The notes below the pieces were generated by a model that saw only the letters and a program-made list of their open reading frames with translations, did no database searches and was not told the DNA's origin. A program made the position numbers and the translations under genes. A stretch of 57,621 bases of DNA from contig CAZXFW010000014.1 in the NCBI GenBank assembly GCA_964640175.1, positions 1 to 57,621 of the forward strand, in the 5' to 3' direction. Origin of the DNA: JACKDX01 sp964640175. Lineage in GTDB: Bacteria > Myxococcota_A > Polyangia > Polyangiales > GCA-016699535. Below are positions 9,276 to 16,720 of this stretch, piece after piece (positions within the stretch are counted from its first letter, which is position 1; every line of letters begins with the position of its first letter).

Positions 9276-10817
9276 CTAAAGCGGAATATTACCGTGTTTG
9301 CGCGGGGGATTGTAGTCGCGTTTTTCGGCCAGCATTTCAAGCGCTTGGCAGATACGTTCACGGCTTTGGTGTGGGTGTATCACTTCATCGATAAAACCAA
9401 GCTCTGCTGCTTTAAAAGGCGTGGCGAAGTTGTCACGATACTCTTTGACAAAGGCGGCGCGTGTTTTGTCTTTATCCGAAGCTTGTTCGATTTCTTTACG
9501 GTAGACGATGTTAACCGCGCCTTCAGGGCCCATGACGGCGATTTCTGCGGTGGGATAGGCAAGATTGATGTCGCTTCGTAAGTGCTTCGAACTCATGACA
9601 TCGTAGGCGCCTCCGTAGGCCTTACGTGTGATCAACGTGACTTTGGGGACCGTGGCATGCGCATACGCATAGATGAGCTTGGCTCCGTGCTTGATAATGC
9701 CGCCATACTCTTGGTCGGTGCCTGGCAAAAACCCAGGCACATCTACGAAGCTTACGATGGGCAGGTTGAAGCAATCACAAAAGCGTACAAAGCGAGCGGC
9801 TTTGACCGATGCGCCAATATCGAGGCAACCCGCCAACACCATGGGTTGGTTGGCGACGATGCCTACCGCACGGCCATTGAAGCGAGCCAAGGCGATGACG
9901 ATGTTGGGTGCATAGGCTGCTTGTATTTCCATCAACTTTCCGTCATCGACCACCCGGTGCAACACCTCACGGATATCATAAGGTTTGGAAGGATCCGAAG
10001 GCACCAAAGCATCCAAAGTTTTGTCTTGGCGTTGTATGGGGTCACTGCAGGGGATGCGCGGCGGATCTTGTTGGTTATTGGAAGGCAGATATCCCAACAG
10101 CTGGCGGATGCTTGCCAAACAAGAAGCATCATCGGGCGAGCTAAAGTGGGCGATGCCGCTCTTAGTACTGTGTGTGAATGCACCCCCAAGTTCTTCTTTA
10201 CTCACTTCTTCATGGGTGACGGTTTTAATGACCTCAGGGCCTGTGATGAACATGTACGAAGAGTTTTGCACCATGAAAATGAAGTCAGTTAGCGCAGGGC
10301 TGTAGACGGCGCCTCCTGCACAAGGGCCCATGATCGCACTGATTTGAGGAACCACTCCGGATGCGAGCGTGTTACGCAAAAAGATGTCTGCGTAGCCGCC
10401 AAGCGATTCAACCCCTTCTTGAATGCGTGCGCCACCAGAGTCATTGAGTCCAATCACAGGAGCGCCGACTTTGGTGGCCATGTCCATGACCTTGCAGATT
10501 TTGGCGGCATTGGCCCCACTCAACGATCCGCCAAACACGGTGAAGTCTTGTGCAAACACAAAGACTTGGCGATGGTCCACCGTGCCGTAACCCGTGATCA
10601 CGCCATCACCTGGCAGCTTTTGGTCCTGCATTCCAAAGCTTGAGCAACGATGGGTGACGAGCCGATCGAGCTCCACAAAACTTCCAGGATCGAGCAATGC
10701 ATCAATGCGTTCACGCGCGGTAAGTTTGCCTGCGGCATGTTGCTTATCAATGCGTTCTTGCCCACCGCCTAGCGTGGCCAAACGGTTGAGTTCTTCAAGT
10801 CGCTCTGTGGGATCCAT
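9276..10817 (-). CDS. pccB: Propionyl-CoA carboxylase beta subunit (carboxyltransferase)
   Basis: A 513-residue acyl-CoA carboxyltransferase that moves CO2 from carboxybiotin to propionyl-CoA, forming methylmalonyl-CoA in the cytoplasm. Diagnostic segments are DSGGARIQEG (126-135), MGPCAGGAVYSPALTDF for acyl-CoA binding, FVDVPGFLPGTDQE and the C-terminal KAYGGAYDVM. The length is typical. The biotin carboxylase and biotin carrier subunits are not in this window. The gene lies 3 bp downstream of gcvPA, so it is the last cistron of the gcv operon. A methylmalonyl-CoA decarboxylase alpha subunit is a close relative, but no decarboxylase partners are present. Confidence 0.92.
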   Translation of the reverse strand: MDPTERLEELNRLATLGGGQERIDKQHAAGKLTARERIDALLDPGSFVELDRLVTHRCSSFGMQDQKLPGDGVITGYGTVDHRQVFVFAQDFTVFGGSLSGANAAKICKVMDMATKVGAPVIGLNDSGGARIQEGVESLGGYADIFLRNTLASGVVPQISAIMGPCAGGAVYSPALTDFIFMVQNSSYMFITGPEVIKTVTHEEVSKEELGGAFTHSTKSGIAHFSSPDDASCLASIRQLLGYLPSNNQQDPPRIPCSDPIQRQDKTLDALVPSDPSKPYDIREVLHRVVDDGKLMEIQAAYAPNIVIALARFNGRAVGIVANQPMVLAGCLDIGASVKAARFVRFCDCFNLPIVSFVDVPGFLPGTDQEYGGIIKHGAKLIYAYAHATVPKVTLITRKAYGGAYDVMSSKHLRSDINLAYPTAEIAVMGPEGAVNIVYRKEIEQASDKDKTRAAFVKEYRDNFATPFKAAELGFIDEVIHPHQSRERICQALEMLAEKRDYNPPRKHGNIPL

Positions 10818-10820
10818 GGA

Positions 10821-12185
10821 TTATCCTTTGGCACCAAACTGGCGCAGTGCGCTAATAAAACGATCAAGGCTTTCTTTGCGATGGCACTCGGTCACAGCCA
10901 CAAGGAATTCGTGCGTTCGCTCAGGGAAAAAGCGAGACAGAGGAACGCCTCCCAGGATGTGTTGTGCTTGTAACTTTGACAGCAAGTCGGAAGCAGAATG
11001 ATGTTTTGAGCGAACTACAAACTCATTAAAAGATGGCCCGGGGTAAGAAATTTCATAGTCAGGTAAAGCCTCAATGGCATTGCGGAGGTAATTCGTTGCC
11101 GCGAGGCATGTGTTAGCCACATCCACAAACCCTGATTTGCCTAACAATGCTAAACGTATGGTGAATGCCAATGCCACGAGGCCTTGATTGGTGCAAATGT
11201 TTGAGGTGGCTCGTTCGCGTCGGATGTGTTGTTCACGCGTTGTAAGGGTAAGCACAAAGCCGCGTTTGCCTTCGGAGTCTGTGGTTTCTCCGACTAAGCG
11301 GCCTGGCATGTGCCGAAGATAGGCTTCTTTGCAGCTAAATAGGCCTACCCCAGGGCCTCCAAACTGAGGAGGCACGGCAAGCGGTTGGCCTTCAGCAACC
11401 GCAATGTCTACGCCACATTCGCCAGGAGCCTTAAGTAATGCCAATGCGTACGGTTCTGGAGTGGCTGTAATGAGCAGTACGCCATGTTGATCGCAAAGAG
11501 TGCGCAAGGTGTCTAATTTTTCAATGCATCCCATCACATTGGGATACCCAACCACGACGGCTGCAACGGAAGCGTCAACGTGTTGCGCAAGCGCTTCCAA
11601 ATCAGTGGTTCCTTGGGTGTTTAACGGTATTGAGCGAATCAATGAAGTGTCATTGTCCAACCATTGCACGTAGGAGCGAACGGTTTGCGCATACTCTGGA
11701 TGCAGGCCTTCAGACAGAAGACATACACTGCGCTGAGTAAGCCGGCGTGCCATGAGTACGGCTTCGGCCGTAGCGCTGGCTCCGTCGTACATCGAAGCGT
11801 TGGCAACGTCCATCGCAAAGAGCTGGCATACGAGCGTCTGAAACTCGTAGATGGCTTGAAGAGTGCCTTGGGCAACTTCAGCTTGGTAGGGCGTATACGC
11901 GGTATAAAACTCCCCGCGCAAAAGCAGCTGATCCACTGCCGGAGGGATGTGGTGCGCGTACGCTCCTGCTCCAAGAAATGAGAGTGCGGTCGAGGCAGTG
12001 TTTTGGTGGGAGAGCGTTTCAAGATGATCCATGAGCGCGGCTTCGTCCAGAGCAGGGGCGAGCGCGAGGGGACGGTTGAGCCGTTTGCTTTCAGGAATGG
12101 ATGCAAATAAATCCTGCATCGATGGCACGCCGATCGTTTGCAGCATTTGATTGATCTCTTCCTCGGTGTGAGGCAGGTACCGCAT
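10821..12185 (-). CDS. gcvPA: Glycine dehydrogenase (decarboxylating) subunit 1
   Basis: This is the N-terminal-half P-protein subunit (454 aa) of the two-subunit glycine cleavage system. It begins MRYLPHTEEEINQML, as in the family, and has PLALAPALDEAALMDHL, FLGAGAYAHHIP, YTPYQAEVAQGTLQAIYEFQT and FGGPGVGLFSCKEAYLRHMPGR in order. The pyridoxal-phosphate lysine lies in subunit 2 (GcvPB), which is not adjacent; pccB takes the place where gcvPB often sits. Decarboxylates glycine with GcvH as acceptor once paired with GcvPB. It starts 3 bp after the gcvH stop. Confidence 0.94.
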   Translation of the reverse strand: MRYLPHTEEEINQMLQTIGVPSMQDLFASIPESKRLNRPLALAPALDEAALMDHLETLSHQNTASTALSFLGAGAYAHHIPPAVDQLLLRGEFYTAYTPYQAEVAQGTLQAIYEFQTLVCQLFAMDVANASMYDGASATAEAVLMARRLTQRSVCLLSEGLHPEYAQTVRSYVQWLDNDTSLIRSIPLNTQGTTDLEALAQHVDASVAAVVVGYPNVMGCIEKLDTLRTLCDQHGVLLITATPEPYALALLKAPGECGVDIAVAEGQPLAVPPQFGGPGVGLFSCKEAYLRHMPGRLVGETTDSEGKRGFVLTLTTREQHIRRERATSNICTNQGLVALAFTIRLALLGKSGFVDVANTCLAATNYLRNAIEALPDYEISYPGPSFNEFVVRSKHHSASDLLSKLQAQHILGGVPLSRFFPERTHEFLVAVTECHRKESLDRFISALRQFGAKG

Positions 12186-12188
12186 GGT

Positions 12189-12590
12189 TTAGTGGTCCGA
12201 TTGCTGTACGAACGCAGCGTACGCTTTGGCGTCAAGAAGAGTTTCGATGTCGTTTGGATTCGAAGGCTTGATGACTAACATCCAACCACGGTCATAGGCG
12301 CTTTCGTTAATGAGTTCGGGTTGGTCTACCAGTGCTTCGTTGATGGTGACGACCTCACCTGTGACAGGTGCAAATAGTTCACTGACGGTTTTGACGGATT
12401 CAATATCACCAAAGCGCTTTCCTGCTTCCAGGCGTGTGCCTGGTTTTGGCAAATCCACAAGCGTGACATCGCCCAACTGAGTCACCGCAAAGGCGGTGAT
12501 ACCCACGCGCAATGTGCCGTCGCTTTCAAGACGAGCCCATTCGTGTTCTTTGGTGTACCGATAGCTTTCAGGAAATTCGTTTTCACTCAT
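12189..12590 (-). CDS. gcvH: Glycine cleavage system H protein
   Basis: A 133-residue lipoyl carrier with the usual layout: YTKEHEWAR near the start, GITAFAVTQLGDVTLVDLP, then the lipoylation site GDIESVKTVSEL (Lys67) and a C-terminal GWMLVIKPSN segment. It shuttles the methylamine intermediate from the P protein to the T protein. The ATG overlaps the stop of gcvT by 4 bp (ATGA), implying translational coupling. Confidence 0.96.
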   Translation of the reverse strand: MSENEFPESYRYTKEHEWARLESDGTLRVGITAFAVTQLGDVTLVDLPKPGTRLEAGKRFGDIESVKTVSELFAPVTGEVVTINEALVDQPELINESAYDRGWMLVIKPSNPNDIETLLDAKAYAAFVQQSDH

Positions 12591-13702
12591 GATGTCTTGG
12601 TTTCCCTTCGATAAAAAGGCGTTTTGACCACCTTGGCCTGCACAGTTTTTCCGCGAATATCGATGCCTAAGGTGCTTCCAGGGTGTGCCAAATCGATAGG
12701 CACATAGCCCAACCCGATGTTTTTGCCTAGGGTCGGGGAGGGCGAGCCGCTGGTGACCAAGCCAACCGGCTGAGCTGAGGCATTGACAATAGGATATCCA
12801 TGACGGGCAATGCCGCGTTCAGTCATTTCAAAGCCTACGAGCTTGCGGGTTAAAGGTGTCGCTTTGGCGTGTATGAGCGCCGGGCGTCCGGCAAACTCCT
12901 CTTTATCAAGTGCGACAGTCCAGCCAAGGCCTGCTTCGTAAGGATGAGTATGTTCGTCGATGTCATTGCCGTGTAAGCAAAGGCGGGCTTCCAAGCGCAA
13001 CGTATCGCGTGCGCCAAGCCCAGCAGGGAGGAGCCCTGCGGCACTGCCGGCTGAGAGCAATGTGCGCCAAAGACCAATCGCTTCAGCTGCGGGGCAAAAG
13101 ATCTCAAAGCCATCCTCCCCGGTATAGCCTGTGCGTGCTACCCACATAGCACCGTAATCTGAGTTTGGAGCAATGTGTTCGAACGGTTTTAGGGTGGATG
13201 CAACTTTGCCGAACCCTGCGGACGACAGTATAGCAGCAGCAGAAGGCCCCTGTAATGCGAGCAGGGCCCAGTCTTCGCTCACGTCTTTAAACTCGCAGTC
13301 GTGGCTGCGTGCTTTTTGGGCAAACAGGGGTGCAACCTTAGCCACATTTGAGGCGTTGGAGACGATAAACACGGCCTCTATCCCATGGCGATAGACGATA
13401 AGGTCATCGATGATGCCGCCGTGTTCGTTGCAAAACAATGTGTAGAGGGCTTTTCCGATAGGGAGCGATTGGACGTTCCCAGTGACCAGGGCGTCTACGA
13501 CGTTGACGGCCCCAGGGCCTACGAGGCTTAACTCACCCATGTGGGAGACATCGAACAATCCTGCCTGGGCGCGCACCGCAAGGTGTTCTGCTACAATGCC
13601 TGTGTAATAGACGGGCATTTCCCAGCCCGCAAAAGGGACTAATCGTGCTCCAAGGGCTTGATGTTCTTGATAGAGCGGTGTCTGGCGTAAAGACTCGGTC
13701 AC
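12587..13702 (-). CDS. gcvT: Glycine cleavage system T protein (aminomethyltransferase)
   Basis: Transfers the methylene group from lipoyl-bound glycine to tetrahydrofolate. Visible family features are TPLYQEHQALGARLVPFAGWEMPVYY near the start, DVSHMGEL, ALQGPSA, the RTGYTGEDGFEIF substrate region and a C-terminal barrel with GYPIV and GLVTSGSPSPTL. I prefer the GTG at 13702, which places the conserved region a few residues from the N-terminus; an ATG at 13738 would add 12 unconserved residues. First gene of the minus-strand gcvT-gcvH-gcvPA-pccB unit. Only about 60 bp separates it from the divergent sigma-54 activator; there is no room for a glycine riboswitch. Confidence 0.94.
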   Translation of the reverse strand: MTESLRQTPLYQEHQALGARLVPFAGWEMPVYYTGIVAEHLAVRAQAGLFDVSHMGELSLVGPGAVNVVDALVTGNVQSLPIGKALYTLFCNEHGGIIDDLIVYRHGIEAVFIVSNASNVAKVAPLFAQKARSHDCEFKDVSEDWALLALQGPSAAAILSSAGFGKVASTLKPFEHIAPNSDYGAMWVARTGYTGEDGFEIFCPAAEAIGLWRTLLSAGSAAGLLPAGLGARDTLRLEARLCLHGNDIDEHTHPYEAGLGWTVALDKEEFAGRPALIHAKATPLTRKLVGFEMTERGIARHGYPIVNASAQPVGLVTSGSPSPTLGKNIGLGYVPIDLAHPGSTLGIDIRGKTVQAKVVKTPFYRRETKTS

Positions 13703-13768
13703 TTGCGTGTTGTACCTAGAGCGGCATGCCGGAAGCAAGCACTACTTTGAAATCAGGCAACCTGGGGT

Positions 13769-15346
13769 TTGGAGCCACCGATAACGTCCCAAACACGTTC
13801 AGGTCTGGAAAAGGGTGGCGTTTTGGACACACTGCGTTTGTATTGCGACGGTGAGTTGTTGCGTGAGTTTCGGTTGGAAGCATCGCCGCTTGAAATTGGT
13901 CGGGCTTCAGGGTGTGACATTGTGTTGCACGACTCTGACATCGCTGATCGCCAACTGTTGGTACAGCGGCAACATGGCACTGTGATTGCGTATGATTTGC
14001 AGAAGAAAAATCGTCCAAAAACATATCTTCCCTTCGACCAACCCTTGGTGCTGAATCGTCGCTATCAGCTCGTGCGAACGGCGTATCAAAACGAATTTCT
14101 GGGAAATCATGAACACGATACGGCAGCATCGGCGGTGGTCCGCGAAAGCCTTTCACGGTCGATCCTCTTGATAGGGAAAGGCAATCAAGCACGGCGCGTG
14201 TCCATAAAAGGTCAACCTGTGCAAATTGGGACGGATCCAAGCAACGATGTGGTGTTGCATGATAACACTGTCAGTCGGTTTCATTGCCGAATTGAACCAA
14301 CTCCTTGTGCTCTACGCGTTCGTGATTTGGAAAGTCGTAACGGCACGTTTATTAATGGTGTCAGAGTGTTTTATGCGGAAGTTGCGGCAGGTTCGATGTT
14401 GCACGTGGGTCATACAGACTTACCGTTGCGCAGCGTCATCGAAGAAGGCATGCAAGATGTGGTGGTGAGCTCTGCAGCGATGGAGCGTACAATCAGTGAA
14501 GTTGAGCGGTTTGCGCCGCTATCGTGGCCGGTGTTGATCTGTGGGCCAAGCGGTGTGGGCAAAGAAGTCCTTGGACGGGTGCTTCATCGACTGAGTTCGC
14601 CACAGCGAAAGGCATGGGTGGCAATTAATGCGGGAGGATTACCGCGCGAGCTGCTCGAAAGTGAACTGTTTGGCCATGAGCGAGGAGCATTTACGGGAGC
14701 TCATGGCACACATAAAGGCGCTTTTGAGCGTGCACATGGGGGAACGTTGTTTCTTGATGAAATAGGAGAGCTGCCTTTGGAGGCTCAGGCACGCTTGCTT
14801 CGAGTGGTAGAGACTTGGGAGGTGCAACGCGTCGGAGGGGAACGCCCCATTCCGGTGGATGTGCGCTTGGTGTGTGCCACCCATCGTGACCTTGCGCGCA
14901 TGGTTGCCGAAGGTGCTTTTCGTGAAGATCTCTATTATCGGTTGGCACGTTTGGTGGTGCATATTCCGCCGCTTAAAGAGCGCATCCAAGACATCGAGCC
15001 TTTGAGCCAACATTTTTTGCAATCGATGCGTCATGAAATAGGGCCACGCACCTTGAGCCCGCAGGCCGTGGATCAATTAAAAACACATCCGTGGCCTGGC
15101 AACGTGCGAGAGTTGCGAAATGTGTTGGCGCTAGCGGCAGTATCGAGCGGAACTCCTGTTCTTGATAGGTTGACAATCGCAAAGGCCCTGGAGCGTTTGC
15201 ATGGGGGTATACGCGCATGCAATGTAGAGGCTTTGAGTGATGTGGTCAGTAGGCATCGGGGAAATCTGTCTGCTGCAGCGCGCTCGTTGGGTATGCCACG
15301 ATCCACGCTGCGTGACAGGCTTGCCCATGTCCGAGCCAAAAGCTAA
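13769..15346 (+). CDS. Sigma-54-dependent activator with two FHA domains
   Basis: A bacterial enhancer-binding protein. Residues about 20-105 form an N-terminal FHA-like domain (LEIGRASGCDIVL) that lacks a clean SRxH motif. Residues about 130-215 form a canonical FHA domain (SRFHCRIE, LESRNGTFING) that binds phosphothreonine peptides. The AAA+ core has Walker A GPSGVGKE (259-266), the sigma-54-contacting GAFTGA (306-311) and Walker B LFLDEIG (327-333). A Fis-type helix-turn-helix follows at about 485-522 (LSAAARSLGMPRSTLRDRL). FHA-EBPs are typical of myxobacteria and act downstream of Ser/Thr kinases. It is divergent from gcvT, so it may control that operon (inference). A TTG at codon 19 is an alternative start. 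Confidence 0.93.
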   Translation: MEPPITSQTRSGLEKGGVLDTLRLYCDGELLREFRLEASPLEIGRASGCDIVLHDSDIADRQLLVQRQHGTVIAYDLQKKNRPKTYLPFDQPLVLNRRYQLVRTAYQNEFLGNHEHDTAASAVVRESLSRSILLIGKGNQARRVSIKGQPVQIGTDPSNDVVLHDNTVSRFHCRIEPTPCALRVRDLESRNGTFINGVRVFYAEVAAGSMLHVGHTDLPLRSVIEEGMQDVVVSSAAMERTISEVERFAPLSWPVLICGPSGVGKEVLGRVLHRLSSPQRKAWVAINAGGLPRELLESELFGHERGAFTGAHGTHKGAFERAHGGTLFLDEIGELPLEAQARLLRVVETWEVQRVGGERPIPVDVRLVCATHRDLARMVAEGAFREDLYYRLARLVVHIPPLKERIQDIEPLSQHFLQSMRHEIGPRTLSPQAVDQLKTHPWPGNVRELRNVLALAAVSSGTPVLDRLTIAKALERLHGGIRACNVEALSDVVSRHRGNLSAAARSLGMPRSTLRDRLAHVRAKS

Positions 15347-16048
15347 CTAGCGGCGAGTCTTTTCTCGCCAGCGCCGTAGTCGCAGATCAAAGAGATCTTT
15401 GGCCACATTCCATGCTTGTCGGGTATTTGCAGATTTTGAATACCCAGCGCGTCTTGGCCGACAGGGAATCGTCACGACCTTGACGGTGTGTTTTTGTTGA
15501 AGCATGCGGATGGGATATTCAAAGTTGAGAAAAAATGAATCGGGGGGCAAGGCATCAGGATTAAACAAGGCACGTTTAAAAAGATAAGGACCCTCGCTTC
15601 GTAGGCGCACACCGTGCAGCAGAAAGATCAAGGCACGTACTCCCCACGATAAGACTTTGCGGTGCCAGCCATCATCACGTCGGTCGTAAACTGAAAGTAC
15701 AAGATCACACGGCTGTTCCTCTGCGCTCTGCCTCAACGTTCCTATGGCGGAGGGCGGAATTTGCCCGTCTGCTGGTAAAAACGTTACCCACGTACCCGTG
15801 GCTAAACGCACACCGCTTTTGAGTGCCGCACCGATACCCAAATTACGTGGGTGTCGATAGACGTTGTATGCATATCCAGCGAGTGTGTGATGCGCTTGGT
15901 CGCTGGTGTTGTCGGTGGAACCATCGTCGATAAACACAATCTCAGAGTCAGGTTCGTGTGTTTCCAACCACTGACGTAGCTCACTTAATACAGGCTCGAT
16001 GTTTTCGGCTTCGTTATAGGCAAACACGACGATGCTGAGTTTCGTCAT
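15347..16048 (-). CDS. Family 2 glycosyltransferase
   Basis: A GT-A fold glycosyltransferase of about 233 residues, starting at the ATG at 16048 (MTKLSIVVFAYNE) 7 bp after the acyltransferase stop. A longer frame from 16315 would overlap that gene entirely. Motifs: VVFAYNEAEN, FIDDGSTDNT, the NLGIGAALKSGV helix and a PADGQ at the nucleotide-sugar metal site. Resembles dolichol-phosphate-mannose-synthase-like enzymes without membrane anchors. Likely transfers a sugar onto a lipid carrier or glycan. Last gene of the mutL-miaA-DUF2723-acyltransferase-GT2 strand run. Confidence 0.88.
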   Translation of the reverse strand: MTKLSIVVFAYNEAENIEPVLSELRQWLETHEPDSEIVFIDDGSTDNTSDQAHHTLAGYAYNVYRHPRNLGIGAALKSGVRLATGTWVTFLPADGQIPPSAIGTLRQSAEEQPCDLVLSVYDRRDDGWHRKVLSWGVRALIFLLHGVRLRSEGPYLFKRALFNPDALPPDSFFLNFEYPIRMLQQKHTVKVVTIPCRPRRAGYSKSANTRQAWNVAKDLFDLRLRRWREKTRR

Positions 16049-16055
16049 GATGGAG

Positions 16056-16595
16056 TCATTCCGGTCGAATGCGTAACACGCGTGCGGGAACGCCAGCGGC
16101 AACGGCGTATGCGGGAATAGGTTGACTGACCACCGCTCCAGCACCAATCTGGGCTCCTTTGCCAATGTGTACGCCAGGAAGAATGACGGCGCCTGTGCCG
16201 ATGTCAGCGTCGTCTTCAATATGAACGGGTGCAAACTCAAGTGGCGAGAGTAAAATGGGTATGTGTCGGCCTGCTTCTTTATGGAACGAGCTGATGATTT
16301 TAACTCCGGGGCCAATGCCTACATGGCTTCCGATGGTGAGGCCTCCTGCGCTGTGAAAAAAACATTGCTGTCCAATCCAGGTATGATCTCCAATGCGCAT
16401 GTCATTGTTGTAATAGCCTTTAAGGATACTTTGATGTCCAACGTACACGCCTTCACCCACAAAGATGCGCTCAGGATGGAATGCCAAAACCCCAGGTTCG
16501 AACACGCAGCCCGATCCACATTGCGCAAGCATGGTTGATTCAAATACACCTGAACCATGGCTTTGACGTGCTTTGGATGAAGGTTGATGGCTCAT
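16056..16595 (-). CDS. Hexapeptide-repeat acyltransferase (left-handed beta-helix)
   Basis: About 179 residues made largely of imperfect hexapeptide turns ([LIV]GxxxxI): IFVGEGVYVGHQSI, IGDHTWIGQQCFF, IGSHVGIGPGVKI, VHIEDDADIGTGAVILPGVHIGKGAQIGAGAVV. The C-terminal VPARVLR is typical of WcaF/NodL-like O-acetyltransferases. Expected to O-acetylate a sugar in a surface glycan. The catalytic His is probably in FHKE. It sits next to a GT2 gene, supporting a glycan-modification role. Confidence 0.87.
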   Translation of the reverse strand: MSHQPSSKARQSHGSGVFESTMLAQCGSGCVFEPGVLAFHPERIFVGEGVYVGHQSILKGYYNNDMRIGDHTWIGQQCFFHSAGGLTIGSHVGIGPGVKIISSFHKEAGRHIPILLSPLEFAPVHIEDDADIGTGAVILPGVHIGKGAQIGAGAVVSQPIPAYAVAAGVPARVLRIRPE

Positions 16596-16720
16596 GGCAT
16601 CATGTGGTTTTAGGCTCCTAGGGGAGCGCTGGCTTTCAGAGGTAGCATGTTCATGTCTGGGTTAGCCAGTTTGGTGTGTATGTCTTCGGCGACGTGCGTG
16701 GATAACGCGCGTGGCGTAGG

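Noticed and set aside
9582..10292. Long open frame on the strand opposite pccB (236 codons)
   Set aside because: pccB is unmistakable on the other strand with full motifs; the opposite frame lacks any family feature.
13703..13768. Glycine riboswitch upstream of gcvT
   Set aside because: Only about 66 bp of space and no GGAGAG-type core.
15353..15370. Hairpin GGCGAG-TCTTTT-CTCGCC as a terminator between convergent genes
   Set aside because: It lies inside the glycosyltransferase coding end and lacks a T tract; may be chance.
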